Below are positions 7,376 through 13,498 of a stretch of DNA of 13,498 nt, in pieces. This stretch comes from Treponema sp. (lineage in GTDB: Bacteria > Spirochaetota > Spirochaetia > Treponematales > Breznakiellaceae): NCBI GenBank assembly GCA_009784995.1, contig WQXE01000047.1:1-13498 (forward strand). The letters run 5' to 3'. Positions within the stretch are counted from its first letter, which is position 1. Every line of letters starts with the position of its first letter. Position numbers and translations under genes: made by a program. The notes below the pieces were generated by a model, which made no database searches, was not told the DNA's origin, and saw nothing but the letters and a program-made list of their open reading frames with translations.

Positions 7376-7417
7376 ATTATCCTCCGTAAATGTTCCTGTA
7401 TATAATATACATCTTTT
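7376..7417. other. Upstream region of the protease gene
   Basis: Holds the GGAGG ribosome site (complement of 7381-7385) of the minus-strand protease gene, the 15-bp palindrome, and on the plus strand a hydrophobic frame from ATG 7390 that may be the detached N-terminus of the DUF2752-like ORF. No RNA gene is seen. Confidence 0.5.
7397..7411 (-). promoter_or_regulatory. 15-bp palindrome overlapping a -10-like element upstream of the protease gene
   Basis: TGTATATAATATACA is a perfect palindrome (7+1+7), located 9 bases beyond the GGAGG ribosome site of the aspartic protease gene. On the minus strand it includes TATATT/TATTAT, suitable as a -10 element. No good -35 box lies at the right distance (TTTCCG at best). 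It could be the core promoter, an operator, or chance in AT-rich DNA. Confidence 0.35.
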
Positions 7418-7615
7418 TTGTGTTATCGGAAAGGTTTTTTCAGGATAATATTTGATAAAAATTGCATAGGTTGCGGTACAACAAGAGCGGTGTGGTCGGT
7501 ATTACATTTTAGATTTCAAGATGCATTTGAATATAATAAATTAATTGTGATTACTTTTCCATTATTAGCAGGCTGTACCATTTCCTGGGTGACAAAAAAA
7601 AGCGCACGAAGGTAA
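7418..7615 (+). CDS. DUF2752-like short membrane protein, possibly a remnant
   Basis: A 65-residue ORF from a TTG codon with no convincing ribosome site. It carries the DUF2752 signature: NCIGCGTTRAVWSVLHFRFQDAFEYNKLIVITFPLLAGCTISW, that is Cys-x2-Cys-Gly-x-Thr-Arg-Ala, then a spaced Ala and Asn and a hydrophobic helix. Family members normally carry a hydrophobic helix before the CxxCG motif, and their function is unknown. Here it is absent in frame, but another plus-strand frame starting at ATG 7390 reads MFLYIIYIFFVLSERFFQ just upstream and runs up to the T6 run at 7435-7440. One extra base there would explain a broken gene. The last codons (VTKKSARR) are part of the terminator stem of the opposite-strand gene. 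It is oriented against both neighbours. I am fairly sure of the domain resemblance but unsure it is expressed. Confidence 0.45.
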   Translation: MCYRKGFFRIIFDKNCIGCGTTRAVWSVLHFRFQDAFEYNKLIVITFPLLAGCTISWVTKKSARR

Positions 7616-7629
7616 ACCCTGTGCGCTTT
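7593..7629 (-). terminator. Intrinsic terminator of the membrane-protein gene at 7650-8246
   Basis: On the minus strand AAAGCGCAC and GTGCGCTTT form a 9-bp stem, extended inside by AGG/CCT with a small bulge, and are followed directly by a run of eight T (complement of 7593-7600). It begins 20 bases after the stop of the membrane-protein gene. Read from the plus strand there is no T-run, so it is a one-way terminator. Confidence 0.88.
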
Positions 7630-7649
7630 GTAACATCTAAAACTTGATA

Positions 7650-8246
7650 TTAGATATTGGAAGTAAGCTGTTTGTACAAGCTGGCTTGAATACCAATTTC
7701 TACAAACATTAAGAAGATGGTAAGAGCGATTGATAAAATAATGCCAACTATTGGAATAAGCGCGAATATAAAAGATAAAATACCGGCAGCAAGACCTAAA
7801 ATTACCATTATTCCTACAATTCTCCATTTGTTTCCGTAAGTCGCGTTGTTGCTGAGTGTGAGCGCTTCGGCAGGATTTTTTCCTTTGTCAATGGTAAGCA
7901 GTGGCGCGAACATCCAAGCGATGGCTATAACAATACCTGGAATGATAGCGAAAACCATACCAATTCCAACGCCAAGACCTAAAAGACCGCATACAAGGAA
8001 GAATTCTCCCATGTATTTTCGGTATTTTGAATCAAAAATTTCTACCATGTCGATTGATTCACCTTTGCTGGCTTTTGCGACAATCCCAACAAACATGCCG
8101 ATTGTTGTACCTACATTGATGTATGGAATCCAACAAGTCAAAATCCATAGAATAAGGTTTACAAAGATTGGACCAATGTTTTTGATTCCAATTCCGACAC
8201 CATCTTTTATGGTGCCAATAATTTCAAGTTTTTTTACTTCAGACAT
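7650..8246 (-). CDS. Polytopic integral membrane protein, DUF975/DUF4013-like
   Basis: A 198-residue protein that is mostly membrane-embedded. Hydrophobic segments lie at about 25-57 (two helices around a CWIPYIN turn), 82-117 (FFLVCGLLGLGVGIGMVF and IIPGIVIAIAWMFAPLL) and 142-190 (IVGIMVILGLAAGILSFIFALIPIVGIILSIALTIFLMFVEIGIQASLY). The order of a paired segment, then a short polar loop with EALTLSNNATYGNKWRI, then another hydrophobic pair resembles uncharacterised bacterial DUF975/DUF4013-type proteins. No transport or enzyme motif is visible, so I assign no function. The start is secure: ATG preceded by TAGGAGGA at ideal spacing. It is probably monocistronic, with its own promoter (8268-8296) and a strong terminator (7593-7629). 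The good promoter and ribosome site suggest considerable expression. Confidence 0.82.
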   Translation of the reverse strand: MSEVKKLEIIGTIKDGVGIGIKNIGPIFVNLILWILTCWIPYINVGTTIGMFVGIVAKASKGESIDMVEIFDSKYRKYMGEFFLVCGLLGLGVGIGMVFAIIPGIVIAIAWMFAPLLTIDKGKNPAEALTLSNNATYGNKWRIVGIMVILGLAAGILSFIFALIPIVGIILSIALTIFLMFVEIGIQASLYKQLTSNI

Positions 8247-8267
8247 TTTTTGTCCTCCTAAACAGAG

Positions 8268-8296
8268 ATTTTACTATAAAGTTTCAAATATTGCAA
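8268..8296 (-). promoter_or_regulatory. Sigma-70-type promoter of the membrane-protein gene
   Basis: On the minus strand TTGCAA (complement of 8291-8296) and TAAAAT (complement of 8268-8273) are spaced by exactly 17 bases. The -10 box matches the consensus at five of six positions and the -35 at four of six. Transcription would begin about 7 bases downstream, just before the TAGGAGGA ribosome site. Confidence 0.65.
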
Positions 8297-8303
8297 TTAC
8301 TTT

Positions 8304-8320
8304 ACCCAATATAATTGGGT
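8304..8320. promoter_or_regulatory. 17-bp inverted repeat upstream of the membrane-protein promoter (operator candidate)
   Basis: ACCCAAT-ATA-ATTGGGT is a perfect 7+3+7 inverted repeat, placed 7 bases upstream of the -35 box and 19 bases past the helicase stop. Neither strand has a T-run directly after it, so it is not a standard intrinsic terminator. An activator or repressor site is the better guess, and a weak mRNA-end structure for the helicase is the alternative. Confidence 0.45.
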
Positions 8321-8339
8321 CAGTATAGATGTTTTTTCC

Positions 8340-10904
8340 TTACCCCAGGTAGTCCGAAAGCCTGCGGTAGCAGGAATTTACAATGCGTTTTTGTTCATTG
8401 TTTTCTTTTTGAACCGATGGTTCGATTTCGTCAATTAATGTTTCAAGGCTGGAAATGCTTTCGTTAAGGCTTGTGTGAAAGCCGCGCGAAGATCGAAGCC
8501 AATAATTTCCTGTGCCATCTGTAAAAAGACCTAGAAATCCTAAATCTTTGCTGTTTTTTTTCCATATAACAGGTTTCGCGAGATTATCAAGATGAATTAA
8601 TAACGCGGACAAGTTTGTTTGTGAATTAAAATTATCTTTTTGAGACCATTTACGGGAAAAAACGCCGTCGATATCCAAAGTTGGCGCTAAAGATAAAATT
8701 AAATTAAGTTTTTCTCCCGCGAGAAGGTTAAATTGATTCTTTACAATTATTTTTCCTTTTATTCCTTTGTAAAAAGTGTCAGTTGATAATTTTTCGCGGA
8801 TGGATTTTAGTTTTTCCCACGGAAGAATAACTGTTTTTTTTCCTTTTACAGAAATAATTTCGAAAACTTCGCCCGAAATTTTTATATTGTTAGTAAAATC
8901 TCTTTCTTTTTTATTATTCTTCTCTTTTCTCTCTCTAAAAATCTCTTTCTTCTCTGTGTTCTCCGTGACTCCGTGCCCCCGTGTGATAAAATTTGAGTTT
9001 TCTCCCAATCCAATTCGATGTAAAACTGTTTTTGACAGTGGAGAAACCGACATCGCGTACATTCTTGATGTGCGAACTACTTCTCCCGCGACAATAAATT
9101 GTGGATCAGCGCGAAACATCACAGATCCAGGATGAATTATTATTTTTTCGGCGGTTAAACTGCGATAAGAAGTATTTTTTCCTCTTGCCGCGCGTGTTCC
9201 TTCTCTTACGCAGACAAATTGTATCATTCCTCGTCCAATACAGCATAAATAATCGTTAATTTCGTTTTCGGTTAATAATTGAGAGCGATAATGCACAGGA
9301 ATTTTCATTGATGCGAGAATTTCTTCCAATTGCGCTGTTACATTTACAATTTCCGCCATCGCGCGCTCGTCAAGATAATTTTTTTCGCAAAATTTTAATT
9401 TATTTGTTGAATCATTGTATGATTTAAAAAGTTTTAAATACGAAACAAAGTCGCCATTGTCATCGCGAAAGCGATGATGAGCCTGTCTCGCGTCAGTTTC
9501 TTCACCCGGCGGCAGAATATATGGACTTTGTGTCGATAAAAACGCCGCGGCGATGATAGTTTCGCGTATCACATCGGGATATCGCAGTATCGCTTCGACA
9601 ATTATTCGCGATTGACGAGGCGCGAGAGGAAATTCCGTCATCATTTTGCCTGTATTTGATAAACTTCGATCGTTTTCCAGCGCGTCAAGCAGTTTTAATG
9701 TTTCAATTCCGCCGATCAATCCTTCTTTTTCCGGCGCCGCGATAAAATCAAAATCTTCAAAATCAGTTATGCCAAGATCAGCCATTCGCAAAATTACTTC
9801 CGATAAATCTGTGCGAAAAATTTCTTCTGTGGTGTAAAGTGATCGATTTTCAAAATCTTTTCGCGAATAAAGCCTGTAACAAGTTCCTTCGCGTGTTCTT
9901 CCCGCTCTTCCTTTGCGTTGATTCGCTGAAGCGATCGAAATTGATGATTCGATCAAGCTTGATGTGTAAGTTCTTGGGTTGTACCAGTTTAATTTCGCTA
10001 AACCGCAGTCGATTACAGCGGTAATTCCGTCGATTGTTACAGAAGTTTCCGCGATATTTGTTGATATAACGACTTTTGTTTTACCTTTTGGCGCGTTTTC
10101 AAAAACTTTTTCCTGTTCTTCCTTTCCTAATCTGCCATACAGCGGAATTATGTGTAAATTTTTTCCGACAGAACAAAATGTAAGACGATTCATGCAGTCT
10201 TTGATCATTTTTTCGCCCGAAAGAAATACTAAAATATCTCCCTCTCGCTTTTCATTGATAAAACGCGTTGAAATAGCCTCTATTTTCATTAAAATAGCCT
10301 CAGAAGCGTCATTATTTGATGAAACTAAAGGCGCGTCATAAACTAATGTAACAGGAAAACGCTGCGCTTCTATCTTTACAATCGGGCAATTATTAAAATA
10401 TTCAGAAAAAACTTCCGCGTTTATTGTCGCGGAAGATATAATTACTTTAAAATCATCGCGGCTTTCCAATATTCTTTTTAATAATCCAAGTATAAAATCA
10501 ATATTTAAACTGCGTTCATGCGCTTCATCAACGACTATTACGCTGTATTTTGACAACCACGGATCCAATTTCATCTCCTGAAGCAGAATTCCGTCCGTCA
10601 TTATTTTAATTTTTGTTTCATGATTGGTTTGATCCGCGAATCTCATCTTGTATCCGATGAGTCCTGGTATTGATGTTCCGCGTTGACGCGCGATAAATTC
10701 ACTTACAGACACCGCCGCGATGCGTCTTGGCTGCGTGATTCCAATTATTCCGCTTGTCGCGTATCCCGCTTCAAATAAAATGACCGGAAGCTGTGTAGTT
10801 TTTCCGGAACCTGTCGGACTTTCAACAACAAGCGCTTGATTTTTTTCCAGCGCGGATAAAATTTTTTCTTGATTTTTGTAGACAGGAAGATCAAAATAGT
10901 TCAT
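8340..10904 (-). CDS. hrpA: HrpA-like DEAH-box ATP-dependent RNA helicase
   Basis: Predicted ATP-driven RNA helicase of superfamily 2, DEAH group, acting on RNA in the cytosol. In the 854 residues the motifs appear in order: Walker A SPTGSGKT (29-36), QPRR (58-61), IMTDGILL (101-108), DEAH (126-129), SAT (158-160), STNIAETSVTI (280-290) and QRKGRAGR (328-335), followed by the winged-helix/HA2 region and an OB-type part (HPGSVMFRADPQFIVAGEVVRTSRMYA, about 594-620). QPRR and MTDG favour HrpA over HrpB. It is much shorter than the roughly 1300-residue E. coli HrpA and lacks that long C-terminus. Residues about 636-673 form a low-complexity charged insert (RGHGVTENTEKKEIFRERKE) encoded by repeat-like DNA. 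The roughly 180 residues after it are not ones I recognise. The start fits the family N-terminus (LPVYKNQEKIL), but there is no Shine-Dalgarno; TATAAA ends 4 bases before ATG, so the mRNA may be leaderless. Divergent from ppdK with 66 bp between. Confidence 0.93.
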   Translation of the reverse strand: MNYFDLPVYKNQEKILSALEKNQALVVESPTGSGKTTQLPVILFEAGYATSGIIGITQPRRIAAVSVSEFIARQRGTSIPGLIGYKMRFADQTNHETKIKIMTDGILLQEMKLDPWLSKYSVIVVDEAHERSLNIDFILGLLKRILESRDDFKVIISSATINAEVFSEYFNNCPIVKIEAQRFPVTLVYDAPLVSSNNDASEAILMKIEAISTRFINEKREGDILVFLSGEKMIKDCMNRLTFCSVGKNLHIIPLYGRLGKEEQEKVFENAPKGKTKVVISTNIAETSVTIDGITAVIDCGLAKLNWYNPRTYTSSLIESSISIASANQRKGRAGRTREGTCYRLYSRKDFENRSLYTTEEIFRTDLSEVILRMADLGITDFEDFDFIAAPEKEGLIGGIETLKLLDALENDRSLSNTGKMMTEFPLAPRQSRIIVEAILRYPDVIRETIIAAAFLSTQSPYILPPGEETDARQAHHRFRDDNGDFVSYLKLFKSYNDSTNKLKFCEKNYLDERAMAEIVNVTAQLEEILASMKIPVHYRSQLLTENEINDYLCCIGRGMIQFVCVREGTRAARGKNTSYRSLTAEKIIIHPGSVMFRADPQFIVAGEVVRTSRMYAMSVSPLSKTVLHRIGLGENSNFITRGHGVTENTEKKEIFRERKEKNNKKERDFTNNIKISGEVFEIISVKGKKTVILPWEKLKSIREKLSTDTFYKGIKGKIIVKNQFNLLAGEKLNLILSLAPTLDIDGVFSRKWSQKDNFNSQTNLSALLIHLDNLAKPVIWKKNSKDLGFLGLFTDGTGNYWLRSSRGFHTSLNESISSLETLIDEIEPSVQKENNEQKRIVNSCYRRLSDYLG
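8941..8985 (-). repeat. Repeat-derived insert inside the helicase gene (CACGGAG-type short repeat units)
   Basis: On the minus strand this stretch contains spaced units CACGGAG, CACGGAG and CACAGAG, then AAGAAAGAG, at 8-9 base spacing, after a G5 run. It belongs to a longer purine-only tract (to about 8885). It resembles a short dispersed repeat built of CACGGAG/CACAGAG units that I recall from many environmental bacterial genomes. It is read in frame as HGVTENTEKKE and does not break the helicase frame. Confidence 0.55.
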
Positions 10905-10922
10905 AATATTTATAATAATGAC

Positions 10923-10951
10923 TTGATCAAAAAAATAAAAGATGGTATAGT
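10923..10951 (+). promoter_or_regulatory. Sigma-70-type promoter of ppdK
   Basis: TTGATC (10923-10928) and TATAGT (10946-10951) are spaced by 17 bases, with five of six -10 positions and four of six -35 positions matching consensus. The expected start of transcription, about 10958, is only a few bases before the GGAGG site at 10960-10964, so the leader is very short. The -35 lies within TTGATCAA, which is palindromic and so offers TTGATC to the helicase side too. Confidence 0.65.
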
Positions 10952-10970
10952 TTCATTATGGAGGATGTTA

Positions 10971-13498
10971 ATGGCTAAACAAAAAAATGTTTACTTCTTC
11001 GGAAACGGCAAAGCTGAAGGAGATGCGAAGATGAGATTGGTATTGGGCGGCAAAGGAGCCAACCTTGCTGAGATGACTAATCTTGGAATTCCGGTTCCAC
11101 CGGGCTTTACAATTTCTACAGATGTATGCGCTGCCTATTATGAAAATAAAAACAAGTATCCTGCGGGACTTAAAGAAGAAGTTGAAGCGAGTTTAAAAAA
11201 ACTTGAAACAACAATGAAAAAGAAACTTGGAGATCCAAACGATCCACTTTTAGTTTCTGTTCGTTCAGGCGCCGCCGCGTCATTACCTGGTATGATGGAT
11301 ACAATCCTTAACCTGGGTATGAGCGATAAAGCGGTTGTTGGTCTTTCCAACAAAACAAAAAATCCAAGATTTGCATGGGACGCTTACAGACGTTTCATTC
11401 AAATGTATGGTGATGTTGTAATGGGTGTTGACCATGATCATTTTGAAGAAGCCCTTACAAACGCGAAGAAAAATAAAAAAATTGAATTAGATACCGACCT
11501 TACAGCTGCAGATTTAGAAAAACTTGTTGATGAATATAAAAAAATCGTAAAAAAACATTCAGGTAAAGACTTTCCGCAGAATCCAATGGATCAATTGTGG
11601 GGATCTATCAACGCGGTTTTCGGTTCATGGATGAATGAAAGAGCGGTTAAATACCGTCAGATCGAAAATATTAAAGGTCTTAAAGGTACAGCTGTTAACG
11701 TTCAATCAATGGTATATGGAAATTTCGGCGACGATTCGGGAACCGGCGTATGTTTTAGCCGCGATCCATCAACAGGTGTAAATGAATTCTACGGCGAATA
11801 TTTGATGAACGCGCAAGGTGAAGACGTTGTCGCTGGTATCAGAACACCGGAAAGAATTTCTACACTCGAAAAAAAGAATCCCGCTATTTATAAACAGTTA
11901 ATTGGAATAAAAAACAGACTTGAAAAACATTTTAAAGACATGCAAGACATGGAATTCACTGTTCAACAGGGAATTCTTTACATTTTGCAAACCAGAAATG
12001 GCAAACGCGCGGGAACAGCCGCGGTAAAATGCGCCATTGATATGGTAAACGAAGGTTTAATCGATAAAAACGCGGCGATTATGCGTGTAACACCAGGTCA
12101 CCTTGATCAATTGTTGCACCCAATGATCGATGTTAAAGCTCAAAAAGAAGCGAAAGTTCTTACAAAAGGATTAAACGCGTCTCCGGGCGCCGCGTCAGGC
12201 AGAATTGTTTACACAGCGAAAGAAGCTGAAAACTGGCATGCCAGAGGCGAAAAAGTAATGATGGTGCGCAAGGAAACCAGCCCCGAAGATATCGGCGGAA
12301 TGGTTGTAGCGCAGGGTATTCTTACATCAACAGGCGGTATGACATCTCACGCCGCTGTTGTCGCCCGCGGAATGGGAACCCCATGTATCGTTGGCGCGAA
12401 GAATGTTCTATTAATAGGTGATGGTACAGTAGATATCGGCGGAAAAACCTTTAAAGAAGGCGACTGGATTACAATCGACGGCTCTTCCGGCGAAGTATAC
12501 GAAGGAAAAATGCCACTTGTAGCTCCCGCGATTTCCAAAGAAATGGAAACCTTCCTTAAATGGTGCGATGAAGTCAGAAAAGGCGCGGTTCGCGGAAGAA
12601 TTAAAGGTTTTGATGTCAGAACTAACGCTGACCAGCCTGAAGACGCGAAACGAGCGTTCGACTTTGGCGCTCAGGGTATCGGTCTTTGCCGAACTGAACA
12701 TATGTTCTTCGAAAAAGAAAAACTTGTTCACTTCCGCGCGATGATTCTTTCCGAAACAGAAGCAGACAGAAAAGCCCAATTAAAGAAGATTCTTCCATTA
12801 CAACAGAAAGATTTCTTTGGTATTTTCAAAGCGATGGATGGCCGCCCTGTAACAATCAGGCTTTTAGACCCGCCGTTGCATGAATTTGTTCCTCATTCAC
12901 AAGAAGAAGTCGCGGAACTCGCGTCTCACATTGGTATGGATGTAAATAAATTAAATACAAAAATCGGCACTCTTGTAGAAAGCAACCCAATGTTAGGTCA
13001 TCGCGGCTGCCGTTTGGCAATAACATACCCCGAAATTTACGACATGCAGGTTGAAGCGATCGCTTTAGCCGCCGCGGAATGCGCGAAACAAAAAATTCCC
13101 GTACACCCCGAAATTATGATTCCGCTTATCGTAACACCAAGAGAACTTAAATTCCTGCGCCCCAACGCGGAAAAAGTACTTGAAAGAGTATTTAAAGCGG
13201 CGGGCGTAACCGTACCTGTAACAATTGGTACAATGATAGAAGTTCCAAGAGCCGCTATCCGCGCCGGCACAGTTGCCGATTACGCGGATTTCTTCAGCTT
13301 TGGAACAAACGACCTTACACAAATGACATTCGGCTTCAGCCGCGACGACGTCGCCTCCTTCCTGCCCATTTATTTGGAAAAAGGAATACTTGACGACGAA
13401 CCGTTCCAGACAATCGACCAACAGGGAGTCGGCGGTCTTATAGAACACGCGATTGGAGAAGGACGAATGAAAAAACCGGATCTCAAAATAGGGATCTG
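10971..13498 (+). CDS. ppdK: Pyruvate, phosphate dikinase, 3' partial
   Basis: Interconverts pyruvate, ATP and phosphate with phosphoenolpyruvate, AMP and pyrophosphate. In anaerobes it often runs toward ATP in glycolysis or feeds gluconeogenesis. About 842 residues are in the window and the frame is open to the end; the family is about 880-900 long. The N-terminal ATP-grasp domain shows LGGKGANLAEM, SVRSGAAASLPGMMDTILNLG, AVNVQSMVYGN, GEYLMNAQGEDVVAG and DMEFTVQQGILYILQTRNGKR. The swivelling domain has TGGMTSHAAVVARGMG with phospho-carrier His460. The PEP-binding barrel has GIGLCRTEHMFFE, LDPPLHEFVP, NPMLGHRGCRLA, PEIMIPL and FFSFGTNDLTQMTFGFSRDD. The catalytic Cys of the CGICGEHGG motif should lie just beyond the window. 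Start: ATG with GGAGG six bases upstream; the ATG at 10958 is out of frame and hits a stop after six codons. It is a separate unit with its own promoter. Confidence 0.97.
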   Translation, partial: MAKQKNVYFFGNGKAEGDAKMRLVLGGKGANLAEMTNLGIPVPPGFTISTDVCAAYYENKNKYPAGLKEEVEASLKKLETTMKKKLGDPNDPLLVSVRSGAAASLPGMMDTILNLGMSDKAVVGLSNKTKNPRFAWDAYRRFIQMYGDVVMGVDHDHFEEALTNAKKNKKIELDTDLTAADLEKLVDEYKKIVKKHSGKDFPQNPMDQLWGSINAVFGSWMNERAVKYRQIENIKGLKGTAVNVQSMVYGNFGDDSGTGVCFSRDPSTGVNEFYGEYLMNAQGEDVVAGIRTPERISTLEKKNPAIYKQLIGIKNRLEKHFKDMQDMEFTVQQGILYILQTRNGKRAGTAAVKCAIDMVNEGLIDKNAAIMRVTPGHLDQLLHPMIDVKAQKEAKVLTKGLNASPGAASGRIVYTAKEAENWHARGEKVMMVRKETSPEDIGGMVVAQGILTSTGGMTSHAAVVARGMGTPCIVGAKNVLLIGDGTVDIGGKTFKEGDWITIDGSSGEVYEGKMPLVAPAISKEMETFLKWCDEVRKGAVRGRIKGFDVRTNADQPEDAKRAFDFGAQGIGLCRTEHMFFEKEKLVHFRAMILSETEADRKAQLKKILPLQQKDFFGIFKAMDGRPVTIRLLDPPLHEFVPHSQEEVAELASHIGMDVNKLNTKIGTLVESNPMLGHRGCRLAITYPEIYDMQVEAIALAAAECAKQKIPVHPEIMIPLIVTPRELKFLRPNAEKVLERVFKAAGVTVPVTIGTMIEVPRAAIRAGTVADYADFFSFGTNDLTQMTFGFSRDDVASFLPIYLEKGILDDEPFQTIDQQGVGGLIEHAIGEGRMKKPDLKIGI

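Noticed and set aside
7516..7827. 103-residue minus-strand ORF
   Set aside because: Other-frame shadow of the membrane-protein gene extending through its terminator; no ribosome site and no family resemblance.
7846..8328. 160-residue plus-strand ORF opposite the membrane-protein gene
   Set aside because: Pro/Ile-rich antisense of a hydrophobic gene that has its own promoter, ribosome site and terminator.
8941..8985. Possible CRISPR or CRISPR-like array
   Set aside because: Units are 7-9 bases, imperfect and directly adjacent, without spacers.
8776..9135. 119-residue plus-strand ORF opposite the helicase gene
   Set aside because: Antisense shadow of the helicase; no ribosome site or domain, and its F/S-rich composition follows from the coding strand opposite.
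11261..11300. GAAAS in ppdK where some bacterial enzymes have GARAS
   Set aside because: I recall Ala at this position in plant enzymes, and the functional Arg of SVRSG is kept, so it is normal variation.
13065..13448. 127-residue minus-strand ORF opposite ppdK
   Set aside because: Antisense shadow of a strongly conserved ppdK region.

Overview
The window looks like chromosomal DNA from a spirochaete, most likely Treponema-related. The evidence is gene content and order: a CNNM/CBS TlyC-type protein, cysS directly followed by an ECF sigma factor (an order I recall from Treponema pallidum, TP0091/TP0092, from memory only), an HrpA-like helicase and pyruvate phosphate dikinase. The DNA is AT-rich with many CGCG/GCGC words and heavy use of GCG for alanine. 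No insertion sequence, phage gene, CRISPR array, tRNA or rRNA is visible, and most of the window reads as ordinary core chromosome.

Layout from left to right. (1) Positions 2-1258, plus strand: the 3' part of a CNNM/CBS/CorC-type membrane protein whose start lies outside the window. It meets the next gene tail to tail, with the two stop codons sharing four bases. (2) Positions 1255-6915, minus strand: a compact run that reads, in transcription order, cysS, ECF sigma factor, anti-sigma factor (zinc-finger type with one membrane segment), small exported protein of unknown function, lipoprotein with two TIG/IPT domains plus a transglutaminase-like domain, and an archaeal-type UMP kinase. Gaps are 1-16 bp or overlaps of 11 bp, so this is almost certainly one transcription unit. 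(3) Positions 6962-7375, minus strand: a small retropepsin-like (clan AA) aspartic protease, separated from cysS by a weak hairpin. (4) Positions 7389-7629: a short plus-strand DUF2752-like ORF, possibly a remnant, whose end runs into the intrinsic terminator of the next minus-strand gene. (5) Positions 7650-8246, minus strand: a polytopic membrane protein with its own sigma-70-type promoter and a palindrome upstream of it. (6) Positions 8340-10904, minus strand: an HrpA-like DEAH-box RNA helicase carrying a low-complexity, repeat-derived insert. (7) Positions 10971-13498, plus strand: pyruvate phosphate dikinase, divergent from the helicase and cut off by the window end before its catalytic cysteine.

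The most system-like part is the sigma / anti-sigma / exported protein / TIG-transglutaminase-like lipoprotein block. By inference it is an envelope-signalling module: a membrane-anchored anti-sigma factor restrains the sigma factor, and the downstream exported proteins are either its sensors or its outputs. The transglutaminase-like domain has Ser where the catalytic Cys is expected, which suggests a binding or structural role. I do not see strong evidence for a wholly new system. The best leads are this module, the repeat inside the helicase gene and the DUF2752 fragment.
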